DNA of 51,079 nucleotides from Planctomycetota bacterium (lineage in GTDB: Bacteria > Planctomycetota > PUPC01 > JACPCR01): contig JAQBXN010000054.1 of the NCBI GenBank assembly GCA_027625095.1, positions 1-51,079 of the forward strand, in the 5' to 3' direction. Below, piece after piece: positions 16,728 through 24,336 of the stretch. Position 1 is the stretch's first letter. Every line of letters starts with the position of its first letter. Below the pieces are notes generated by a model. The model saw only the letters and a program-made list of their open reading frames with translations, searched no databases and was not told the DNA's origin. The translations under genes and the position numbers were made by a program.

Positions 16728-16768
16728 CCGGCCCTTTGTCCGACTCGCCGGACCTGATATTCCGTCAC

Positions 16769-17836
16769 TTACGCCAGGATGTCTAACTCACCGACGTGCC
16801 CAGTGAGGGCGTAGATGCGGCCATTCACCTGATCCAGAAGCTTACGGAGGTAGTTGCGAGCTTTTTCAGCTCGGCGAAGCATGGTGTTGGCGACTGTCTC
16901 CTTTTCCTGGGCCTGATCGAGCAGAAATCGGCCTGCCTGACGGAGCTTGGATTCCGAATCGTCATCGTGGAGGCCGAGCTTATCCATTGCACGTTGGACG
17001 TGTTGGGCGTCCTTCCGCAGATTATCGGCTTTGTTATAGGCATTGTCGCGGATGGTTGCTGCCGTCGTTTTGAGGAAATTGGCGAGCTTGATCTTGAACC
17101 GAGCGCGGGCGCGGTTCTTTGGTCCACCAAGCCTTTTCAGGTATTTGGCCTGGTCCCTGAGTTCCTCGGCATGGGCTTCGCGGGCATCGGCCCGAGCATC
17201 GGCTTTGTCGACGATCTCGTAAGAGTTGTCGATTAGGTCAGTAGCGGTATTACCTTTTACCAGGTGTTTGCCTGCGACACGCTGCTCTTTTGCCGTTTCC
17301 AGAAGCCCGCGGGCGTTGGTTTCGAGACTGTGGATTTTATCGAGCAGACCTTTAATGCGGCTATGGCGGCGTTCCAGTCGATGGAGCGCATCTATCCGTC
17401 GGGTGCGCCGAGAGTTAGGCAGGGTGTCTGCCGGATCCATATCGTCGATCTCTGGAAACGAGGGGACGTAATCATCGTCCGAGTCGTCAGAATCAACCGG
17501 CCCATACCCACCGTAGCCATGGGATTCATCTACATCATCAACTGGATGGAATAAGTCAGAAGGAATGTCATCAAGGTCGTCTTTGTGAACGTAGATTTTG
17601 ATGCTTTCTCCGTCCGCACCGGGGATCTCGATAGGGATGAATCCCTCTAATTTTGACCCGTAATTGTCTTGTGCATAGTCACTTATATCTGCGGAGTCCC
17701 CATAACCCAAACCGACGTCGACATCGTCATCGTACGCGGGAGGGGTATCATGACCTGTTCCGTGGTCAACTTTAACGGGGAAGAGGACGCCGACCGCCGT
17801 AAAGAAATTCAAGTTGCTGAGCGAAGCTGTGGACAT
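16769..17836 (-). CDS. Hypothetical charge-segregated protein
   Basis: 355 residues, not recognised. AGGAG lies 7 nt before the ATG. Residues 1-140 are strongly acidic and Gly/Tyr-rich (AYDDDVDVGLGYGD, SHGYGGYGPVDSDDSDDD) and probably disordered. Residues 140-345 are basic and helical with Ala/Lys/Arg heptads (ADARADAREAHAEELRDQAK), likely a coiled coil. No cysteine, signal peptide or membrane segment is visible. It lies 145 bp downstream of the H1-tailed DksA gene in the same direction, so co-expression is possible. The acidic/basic split would suit a nucleic-acid- or polyelectrolyte-binding scaffold, but that is inference only. Confidence 0.72.
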   Translation of the reverse strand: MSTASLSNLNFFTAVGVLFPVKVDHGTGHDTPPAYDDDVDVGLGYGDSADISDYAQDNYGSKLEGFIPIEIPGADGESIKIYVHKDDLDDIPSDLFHPVDDVDESHGYGGYGPVDSDDSDDDYVPSFPEIDDMDPADTLPNSRRTRRIDALHRLERRHSRIKGLLDKIHSLETNARGLLETAKEQRVAGKHLVKGNTATDLIDNSYEIVDKADARADAREAHAEELRDQAKYLKRLGGPKNRARARFKIKLANFLKTTAATIRDNAYNKADNLRKDAQHVQRAMDKLGLHDDDSESKLRQAGRFLLDQAQEKETVANTMLRRAEKARNYLRKLLDQVNGRIYALTGHVGELDILA

Positions 17837-17981
17837 AGGAATTCTCCTGGTCTGGGTACGCAGGTACTAGGCGCGGACTTCGCGCCGGGAATTCCTCAGC
17901 CAGAATATGAAAGAGCCTCATACACCTGGATTCTCGAAAGAACTGCTCAGGAGTTTAGCCAAGATTGCGCTTTACAGTGAT

Positions 17982-18923
17982 TTAGCCGCCCGCTCTTGCC
18001 AGTGCCTCATCCTTGAGAATGTCCAGATGTTCCGGTCCGAACTGCTCTTCAAGCTGCTTGCACTCGATGCAGAGGCGGGCTGACGGGACTGCTTTAAGTC
18101 GCATTGGTGGAATATATGGGCATGTGCTGCATTTATTGAGTGGTGAGTCTGAGCAGGCTTCACAGATTCCGAACGTGCCATCTTCTATATGTTCCAGGGC
18201 TTGGCGGATCATCATGCGGCGACGTGCCTCGATTTCTGCGATCTGCAGCGCAAGTTCGTCGTCAAGAGCTTCCGATGCCGTATCCGTAGTGTCTGCATTA
18301 CGCCCGCCATGGAGGCTCATGTGTTCATCCTTCATCTTGCGAATGAATTCGTTCAGAGCCTGAAGTTCGCTGAGAAGAGTCACTTTCATTTCTTTCAGGA
18401 AGCTCTTGCGCTGAGTGTCCTTACCGGCAGCGACGGCTTGTGCGTTTGGTTTTATGACAATGGGCGTAGAAGCTGCCTTGCTGTCTCTTGCCCTTTTCTT
18501 CGGCACGACATCATCCTTGAAGGCCATCGTCTTGACGGTTGCCTCCTTCGTCGATTTCGTACTGGAATGCTGGGAGAGCTTCTTCGCGGGGACCTTTCTA
18601 ACGGCCTTCTCAGCGGTTTTGACTTTTTTCTGTGCCGTGGTCGTTCTTGCAGGTCTTCCAGGGCTCTTGGCGGTGGACTTTAATACGGGCTTGGCGGGCG
18701 CACTTTTCTTGGTTGATTTCTTTGGGGCCTTGTCGGCAGCTAGAGCGGTTTTTTTTGCAGTCTTGTTCCGTGCAGGTGCTTTCTTCGCAGATGCTTTCTT
18801 CGCAGGTGCTTTCTTCGCAGGTGCTTTCTTCGCAGGTGCTTTCTTCGCAGATGCTTTCTTCGCAGATGCTTTCTTCGCAGGTGCTTTGCCGGTTCTTGTC
18901 TTTTTGGTCGCCTTCTTACTCAT
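17982..18923 (-). CDS. DksA/TraR-type zinc-finger protein with histone H1-like tail
   Basis: 313 residues from the ATG at 18923 (an in-frame TTG lies 36 bp upstream). Residues 1-150 are a Lys/Ala/Pro-rich tail made of KKAPA/KKASA pentads, like bacterial and eukaryotic H1 C-termini, likely to bind DNA. Residues 170-250 form the DksA coiled coil, whose tip keeps the functional DxxDxA pattern (D211, D214, A216). The zinc finger has C254, C257, C285 and C288, but the spacer between pairs is 27 residues rather than the usual 17 or so and holds a second CxxC (C265, C268). RLKAVPSARLCIEC is typical of the family. The DNA encoding the tail is a 15-bp tandem array. The gene is divergent from the PilM operon. 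Confidence 0.87.
   Translation of the reverse strand: MSKKATKKTRTGKAPAKKASAKKASAKKAPAKKAPAKKAPAKKASAKKAPARNKTAKKTALAADKAPKKSTKKSAPAKPVLKSTAKSPGRPARTTTAQKKVKTAEKAVRKVPAKKLSQHSSTKSTKEATVKTMAFKDDVVPKKRARDSKAASTPIVIKPNAQAVAAGKDTQRKSFLKEMKVTLLSELQALNEFIRKMKDEHMSLHGGRNADTTDTASEALDDELALQIAEIEARRRMMIRQALEHIEDGTFGICEACSDSPLNKCSTCPYIPPMRLKAVPSARLCIECKQLEEQFGPEHLDILKDEALARAGG
18772..18891. repeat. 15-bp tandem repeat encoding KKAPA/KKASA
   Basis: Eight consecutive units of GCAGRTGCTTTCTTC begin at 18772, 18787, 18802, 18817, 18832, 18847, 18862 and 18877. Units differ mainly at the R position, which switches the encoded pentad between KKAPA and KKASA. Near-identical copies suggest recent slippage or unequal recombination, so tail length is probably variable between strains. 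Confidence 0.9.
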
Positions 18924-19327
18924 CTTTCGTGTCTCATGATAGGTGTCCGCAGGTGTCAAGCGGTGTGAGTGGTTTCTGGCTGATCCACAAAATCGGGCGG
19001 GATTATACTGCGAGCAGATCCTCAGTCAAACATCATGAAAAGAGGCTATTCTTCGGCTTAAGAACTGCCAATCCAAGGGGTTGTAATAGTGTGCAATCAT
19101 ACTCTTGACACAATCATGAGCCTCCGTACAATCGCCCGGCTCAAAACAAAAGTGCGCTAAGTAGTTTTGTGCGGTGGGTTCGGGCAAATAGTTTTCTCTG
19201 AAAGAAAACCTGATTCTGTTTTGAACCAAAATGCGTGACTGTCTGTGTCGCTCGCATATTACCTAATAGCTCAGGCACATCATGATTCGCATGGTGTCTC
19301 TCGTAAACAACCTGTCGAGGGTTCTGG
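18924..19327. other. Divergent intergenic region, dksA-like and PilM operon
   Basis: 404 bp without a supported gene. A small minus-strand reading frame (19026-19229) overlaps the promoter and shows no family features. The region holds the plus-strand promoter at 19105-19132 and then a leader of nearly 190 nt. The opposite promoter, for the DksA-like gene, was not identified. Confidence 0.5.
19105..19132 (+). promoter_or_regulatory. Sigma-70-type promoter for the PilM-secretin operon
   Basis: TTGACA (19105-19110), a 16-bp spacer and TACAAT (19127-19132) match the housekeeping consensus at 11 of 12 positions. It points at the PilM-PilN gene with a leader of about 190 nt. Confidence 0.6.
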
Positions 19328-21514
19328 ATGTTTAAGGGGTCTAATGTTGCATGGGGTATAGATTTGGGCCATCAGAGCCTGAAGGCCGTAAAGATCAGCC
19401 GTGCCGGTGGAACAGTTAGTTTAGATCGCGTTGAAAAAATCCCTTATGAAGGGATGGAGCCGGACCCGGATTCGGTGGAGAGAACGCGTCATATCAGGAC
19501 TGCGCTGGTCGCGTTCATGGAGTTGGCCAAGCCAAAAAAAAATGATCGTATCGGTATCGCCATTCCCGGGCGTTCCGCGTTCAACAGGACCATCCCTTTG
19601 CCTCCGGTCGAGGCGAAGAGAATCCCGGATATTGTCAAGTATGAAGCCCAACAGCTGATTCCGTTTCCCATCGATGAAGTGATCTGGGATTACCAGAGAC
19701 TTGGTGAGGATGAGCTGGCCGATGAGCTGGAGGTGACGCTTTTCGCGGTCAAGACGCAGATAATTTACGGGTTCTTGTCCAGTCTCAAAGCTGCCCAAAT
19801 ACATGCTGACATTATTCAAGTGGCTCCCCTTTCCCTTTATAACTGTGTCCAGTTCGATCAGAAACCTCAGGGCAGCACGATTGTCGTTGATATCGGGGCG
19901 GGAAATGCAGACTTGGTTCTTCTGGATGGGGATCGATTCTGGAATCGCCCGCTACCTTACTCTGGTGACGATATCACCAAAGCCCTGCAAGAGAGGTTTC
20001 AGATTGATTTTGAAGAAGCCGAAGAATTAAAACTGAACGCCGCCACTTCAAAGCAGGCAGAGAAGCTTTTCAATGTTATGAGGCCCGTGCTGGGTGATAT
20101 GGTGTCTGAGATTCACCGTTCTATCGGTTACTACAAGTCACAAACTCGCAATGTGAAATTCGACCGAATGGTTCTCCTCGGTGAAGCATTCAAATTGCAG
20201 GGCATGAAAGAATTTTTTGCCCAGCATCTGGATTACAGCGTCGGCCTTTTGGATCGCCTGGAAAACATCACCTACGGCCCGGGCATTGATGAAGGCACCA
20301 TCGCAGAGGAACTGAGCAGTTATGGCGTAGCGCTGGGGCTGGCGTTGCAGGCTATGGGCGAGGGCCCCATCAAAATCAACATGCTCCCCAGAGAGGAGCG
20401 CCTCAAGAAGATTATCGGGAAGAAAAAACCATTCGGCATTGCCGCGGCGGCCATTTTGGGCCTTTGTGTGTGTACTTCCTGGCTGTCGAGCAGTCGCCAA
20501 CTCAAGCAACTCGAATCATCCACGGGGATTGCCAAGCCAATTGTCAGCTTGGCTGATAAAGATGACAAGGAATACAACACCATCAAGGGCGCTGCAGGCA
20601 CGGCTGAGGGAATTATTAATGGGATCGTGGGAGTGGGCAATTTTCGTGATTACTGGCCGTTGGTTATCAATGAGTTGCAGCGGGTCATCCCTCCTAAATA
20701 CCTGTTGGTAAGCCTCGATGCCATGGAGACGGGTTCGAAGACCTCTGAGCAGGCCGAAGAAAAAGGAGAGACTGTTCAAGGCATTACGTGTAATGTGGAG
20801 CTTGATCTGGAGTGGCCTGAAAATGTTGAGGAATTTCAAATTATCGCCTCTGTAAACGAACCAGGAGGCATTGAATTCGAATTGAAGGAGAACCCTTTCT
20901 TCCACAATCCCACAAGAATATCAAAGAGTGCGATGCAGATTGTCGTTGGTCTGCAAAGAAAGAAGGACCCATCTGAACTGCCGAAGCCTGAAGGGGAAAC
21001 AGACCCTGCGGCTACTGGAGATCCAGCACCCACCACAGGTGGATTCGGCCCTGGTCCCAAGAGGGGCGGCTTCGGCCCCGCTCCCAGGAAGGGTGGGTTT
21101 GGCCCTGCACCTAAGAAGGGTGGATTCGGTTCTGCCTCTAGCAGTGCTGAAAAAGGAAGCCAGGACGATGTTGAAGTGATTTCCAGGAAAGAGATTCGCG
21201 TGATGCGTTTCAAGTACAGTTTCGTAATAAAGAAACCGGAAGATCTCAATGGTTCAGAAGAATGGTGGGGCGCAATTGTCAGGATGACGAAGGAGAATGT
21301 CGAAAAGGGAGACTACCAGACCGCCTTTGAGCAGTTTTGGGGCTTCTACCAGACAAGCTCGGATTTCGGCAACAAGGAACGCAAGGATGAATTGAAAGAC
21401 CAGGCTGGCAAACAGTTGAAAGAGTTGTATGCAAAGCTGAAAGTAGAAGATCAGCCTATGTGCAAAGCAATCCTGGATAGAATCAGGCCTGGCTGGGAAG
21501 TCGAAAAAGATTAG
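19328..21514 (+). CDS. PilM-PilN fusion protein, pilus-like inner-membrane scaffold
   Basis: 728 residues. Residues 1-345 are a PilM (FtsA/actin-like) fold: phosphate loop 1 GIDLGHQSLKAVKI near 10-23, YEAQQLIPFP near 105-114 and phosphate loop 2 VVDIGAGNADLVLLD near 186-200. It is followed by IKINMLPREERLKK (348-361), which matches the INLLP-type N-terminal peptide that PilN uses to dock into PilM, then a membrane span (about 368-388) and a periplasmic region. So the PilN peptide is covalently attached to its own receptor. The periplasmic part contains GGFGPAPKK-type repeats near 571-602. GAGG precedes the ATG by about 10 nt. It is first gene of a four-gene operon ending in the secretin; the Akkermansia Amuc_1101-1098 cluster has a comparable order from memory. 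Confidence 0.87.
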   Translation: MFKGSNVAWGIDLGHQSLKAVKISRAGGTVSLDRVEKIPYEGMEPDPDSVERTRHIRTALVAFMELAKPKKNDRIGIAIPGRSAFNRTIPLPPVEAKRIPDIVKYEAQQLIPFPIDEVIWDYQRLGEDELADELEVTLFAVKTQIIYGFLSSLKAAQIHADIIQVAPLSLYNCVQFDQKPQGSTIVVDIGAGNADLVLLDGDRFWNRPLPYSGDDITKALQERFQIDFEEAEELKLNAATSKQAEKLFNVMRPVLGDMVSEIHRSIGYYKSQTRNVKFDRMVLLGEAFKLQGMKEFFAQHLDYSVGLLDRLENITYGPGIDEGTIAEELSSYGVALGLALQAMGEGPIKINMLPREERLKKIIGKKKPFGIAAAAILGLCVCTSWLSSSRQLKQLESSTGIAKPIVSLADKDDKEYNTIKGAAGTAEGIINGIVGVGNFRDYWPLVINELQRVIPPKYLLVSLDAMETGSKTSEQAEEKGETVQGITCNVELDLEWPENVEEFQIIASVNEPGGIEFELKENPFFHNPTRISKSAMQIVVGLQRKKDPSELPKPEGETDPAATGDPAPTTGGFGPGPKRGGFGPAPRKGGFGPAPKKGGFGSASSSAEKGSQDDVEVISRKEIRVMRFKYSFVIKKPEDLNGSEEWWGAIVRMTKENVEKGDYQTAFEQFWGFYQTSSDFGNKERKDELKDQAGKQLKELYAKLKVEDQPMCKAILDRIRPGWEVEKD

Positions 21515-21647
21515 CAGAGCCCTGGGAGAAGGAAACGAGCCCCTAGGCCGAGATCGAAACAGGAATAACAGCCCGGGAAAAGTGAGAAAGATGTCTCGGC
21601 TGAGGATCAAGAGCTCGAAGCTGTCCATTTAAGGAGATTAGCGAGTT

Positions 21648-22532
21648 ATGAAAGACATCCTTCAGGTCTATTTATTCTGGGTCATCCTTTCGGTAGCGAT
21701 GCTTGGAATTGCTGGATCTTATTTCGTCTTTGTCCTGCCGAAAAATTTAGCCTCAGCAAAAATTGCCGCTGACATTGATAAGGACAAGAAGTCTTTAGAG
21801 AAATATCTGCAGAAGATTCTGCCCAATAGCAAGTGGCATGATGCTGCCAGGGCGCATGTAGAGGAGATGAGATTAGAAGAAGAAAAATGTGTGAACTACC
21901 TCGAAAAGTATAAGACCTTCTGGGACAAGCCGCTCAAGGAGGTAGATAGGGCCGAATTCGATCCAGACGTCTTCAAGGCCATTTACGAGACAGAAATGAA
22001 GAAATTCCTGCAACGTGCCGGTGCTCTCATCTCCTTGAGTGGCAATCCTTTCAACTGGCCTGATGCGAGTCAGAATCTGGAGGAAGAAATGGCCATCAAC
22101 ATTCATCGTTTTTTCTGGGTTCAAAGTGAGTTTCTGGATGTCATTGTCAAGGGCAAAGCAAGCCAACTTGATTCCCTGAAACTGCCAACTCGGATGCGAG
22201 GGGAAGGGGATGAAGGAACCTATCAGAGCGTCGATTATCAAGTTACTGTCAGTATCGTTTATGCTGACATACCCAGTTTCATTCAGTCGCTCCTGAGCCG
22301 GGATAACAAGTTCCTTTGCTACGTTGATGGGTTAAAAATATCCAAAGGGTCCGAATTGCCTACTCTTTTTACAGGCAAACCACTGAGAGAGCCGAATGTT
22401 TCTCTTACCATAAAAGGAAGGATCTTTCTGTTCCACAAACCCGATCCAGCAGCAGAAAAGGACGGAGAGGAAAAGGTCAACCTTTACCGGCCGGAACCTG
22501 CTCTAGCCGAAGGATTACTCTGCGGACTTTAA
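21648..22532 (+). CDS. Single-pass pilus-assembly-like protein (Amuc_1100/PilO-type position)
   Basis: 294 residues. One N-terminal membrane segment (about 5-29, VYLFWVILSVAMLGIAGSYF) is followed by a charged helical stretch (about 35-105) and an alpha/beta C-terminal half (QSVDYQVTVSIVYADIPSFIQSLL region, about 190-265). This is the layout of PilO/PilN-type alignment proteins: short cytoplasmic tail, transmembrane helix, coiled coil, ferredoxin-like periplasmic domain. I do not see decisive sequence identity. AAGGAG lies about 11 nt before the ATG. Its position between the PilM fusion and the secretin, as with Amuc_1100 in Akkermansia, is the main argument for a pilus-machine role. Confidence 0.72.
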   Translation: MKDILQVYLFWVILSVAMLGIAGSYFVFVLPKNLASAKIAADIDKDKKSLEKYLQKILPNSKWHDAARAHVEEMRLEEEKCVNYLEKYKTFWDKPLKEVDRAEFDPDVFKAIYETEMKKFLQRAGALISLSGNPFNWPDASQNLEEEMAINIHRFFWVQSEFLDVIVKGKASQLDSLKLPTRMRGEGDEGTYQSVDYQVTVSIVYADIPSFIQSLLSRDNKFLCYVDGLKISKGSELPTLFTGKPLREPNVSLTIKGRIFLFHKPDPAAEKDGEEKVNLYRPEPALAEGLLCGL

Positions 22533-22557
22533 GCCCTGAAACCGACAGGAGTCATGC

Positions 22558-24030
22558 GTGAATAAGGTCAAGGATTTGTTCATTAGCCACGTTGAAAAAC
22601 TGGTATTGCTGATTTTCATCGGCGGAGGCGGCATTCATATGTTTACAACATTAAGGCCTACGGACCAGTCCAGCAAAAAAGCAGAGATCGAGAATCTGGT
22701 CAAGCAGATCAAAGCCAAGCACGCGAGTTCGGTACCCCCTATCGTGGACGTGCCAAGGTACTTTGACCAGATGAGGGCGCCATTTATGAGGGTGCCTGCC
22801 ATAGAGACAGCCAGCTCATGGATGTGGTACAAGATCCCAGAAGTGACGAATACTTTTTCGATAAAAGAAGGGGATGAAAGAGAACTGCGGCTGATCTTTG
22901 TCAAAGATATCAGCAAGGTTGAAATAAGGGAAGGGAAGGAAATTGTAGAAGTTAAAGTCTCCCCATCCGCTGTTCCATCTTTATTGGCCAAGGCCCTAGC
23001 TCCGGGAAAGGCCATTGTCATTATCCACTCGAACAGTGGAACGAAAGAGACTTGGGTAATCGAGGTAAGGCCTAAGGTAACACAGAGAGGGCCGGAGAAT
23101 CGTCTCGCCTATCCCCCGATTAAGATCAACCCTGTGGTCGAAAGGGGCGCCATCAAAGTCTTCGTGCTGGCTAACCCAGAGAACCAAAAATCGAAACGCG
23201 CCCTACCATTGGTTGGATACAAAATTTACAGAAAAGTTGGTTCCGATGGTGAGTGGACTGAGATTTACTTTAAGAAGGATGATCAAAAAAAGGACTCAGG
23301 CAATGAGAAACCCGTTGAGGGCGTTGGTGAAGAAGCCAGTATTCCCTCTTTGCCGGGTCTACCTGGGGCAGGGGATGCACCACTGGAAACCGGCTTCATA
23401 AAGAAAAAGGATGGACCAGTTCTCGGCAAGGATGAGGCTGTGCCCGACGAAGCAGGGGAACCGAAAGAGCAAGAGAAAAATGAAGATTGGCTGGTCTATG
23501 TCGACGCTGAAGTTAAACCGGATACCACTTACATCTATGCTGCTTCAACGGTTTCCCATCCAATGCAAGGCGAGGAGAAGTTGATGGATGAGATTGTGGA
23601 AACGGATAAGAACAATTGTATTTCGAAAGAGATCGTCTCTAAATCCAATCTTGAAATGCAACTGTCGGGTACTTTCAATAATGCCGCCAGCATTTATGTA
23701 ATGAAGTACTTTAACGACACCAAATTCGAGAAGAAACTATTTAACGTCTCTGTTGGGGATACCATTGGGACGAACCGCAGGATGAAGGTGGACGGCGAGC
23801 TCCAGCAGGTTGATTTCTCCACTGGTGCGCTTCTTGTCGATATACAGGAGCACGTGAGGGATACCACCATCGAAAAGAGGCTCATACCCGTAAAAGACAA
23901 GGATGGCCAGATCGTATTTAAGAATGGCCGGATGACAAGAAAGGAAATCTCCGTAGCCGTAGTTAACGAGTACACCAAAATCGTCGTGCTGGATACAAAA
24001 GGCCGGATTCGTGAGTTTCAGAAGAAATGA
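22558..24030 (+). CDS. Single-pass envelope protein of the pilus-like operon (Amuc_1099-type position)
   Basis: 490 residues with a GTG start 25 bp after the previous gene, supported by CAGGAG about 8 nt upstream. A hydrophobic segment near residues 12-32 anchors it; the rest should be periplasmic. The middle part has a fibronectin-III-like pattern (GYKIYRKVGSDGEWTEIYF, then VDAEVKPDTTYIYAASTV), interrupted by an acidic low-complexity loop (about 245-315). The C-terminal part (VGDTIGTNRRMKVDGELQQ, then VVVLDTKGRIREF-like end) resembles the PilP/GspC homology region, which contacts the secretin N0 domain, but this is a shape match only. It likely bridges the inner-membrane platform and the secretin that follows. 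Confidence 0.7.
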   Translation: MNKVKDLFISHVEKLVLLIFIGGGGIHMFTTLRPTDQSSKKAEIENLVKQIKAKHASSVPPIVDVPRYFDQMRAPFMRVPAIETASSWMWYKIPEVTNTFSIKEGDERELRLIFVKDISKVEIREGKEIVEVKVSPSAVPSLLAKALAPGKAIVIIHSNSGTKETWVIEVRPKVTQRGPENRLAYPPIKINPVVERGAIKVFVLANPENQKSKRALPLVGYKIYRKVGSDGEWTEIYFKKDDQKKDSGNEKPVEGVGEEASIPSLPGLPGAGDAPLETGFIKKKDGPVLGKDEAVPDEAGEPKEQEKNEDWLVYVDAEVKPDTTYIYAASTVSHPMQGEEKLMDEIVETDKNNCISKEIVSKSNLEMQLSGTFNNAASIYVMKYFNDTKFEKKLFNVSVGDTIGTNRRMKVDGELQQVDFSTGALLVDIQEHVRDTTIEKRLIPVKDKDGQIVFKNGRMTRKEISVAVVNEYTKIVVLDTKGRIREFQKK

Positions 24031-24336
24031 GCGGAGAAATTTGAGCGAATTCAGGCTCAACTGCACTAGAACTTAGAGAATAAGACACGGGCAACTGGAG
24101 AACAAGTCTCGAACCCCAATGAAGCTTGATTTCGGCTGTCCAAACAAGCTTCGATATCGTCTTCGAAGCCGTTAATCTGACGCAGTTTATGAATTGATTC
24201 TGGCTAAGCTTCTGTTACCTTCACCGCCTTTCGCGGGTCGGCGCAGCGCTCCGTATCCTTTCCCGTAAATGATTTTCATTTTGAAATCGGTCGCCTGCAA
24301 GACAGGGCGTGCGATTTTTTCCCCTGAGGAACTTTG
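24031..24336. other. Long leader inside the pilus-like operon
   Basis: 306 bp with no supported gene, unusually long for this tightly packed operon. It contains a short stem, TTGAGC / GCTCAA, near 24040-24060 and the terminator-like hairpin at 24284-24320. No good second promoter was found. Confidence 0.45.
24284..24320 (+). terminator. Terminator-like hairpin just before the secretin gene
   Basis: AATCG (24285-24289) pairs with CGATT (24312-24316), and CGCC (24292-24295) pairs with GGCG (24306-24309). A 2x2 internal loop separates them and a 10-nt loop closes the hairpin. A run of six T (24315-24320) follows. It lies 16 bp before the secretin ATG, so it may attenuate transcription between the scaffold genes and the very long secretin gene. 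Whether it actually terminates is inference. Confidence 0.4.

Noticed and set aside
16738..16753. GTCCG/CGGAC stem as a bidirectional terminator between convergent genes
   Set aside because: The stem is only 5 bp and lacks a T-run in either direction.
18415..18939. Alanine/phenylalanine-rich plus-strand frame that looks like repeated membrane protein
   Set aside because: It is the antisense reading of the 15-bp KKAPA array and DksA tail; the apparent hydrophobic repeats come from the repeated DNA.
19026..19229. 67-residue minus-strand frame upstream of the PilM operon
   Set aside because: It overlaps the sigma-70-type promoter at 19105-19132 and has no family features or clear ribosome binding site.
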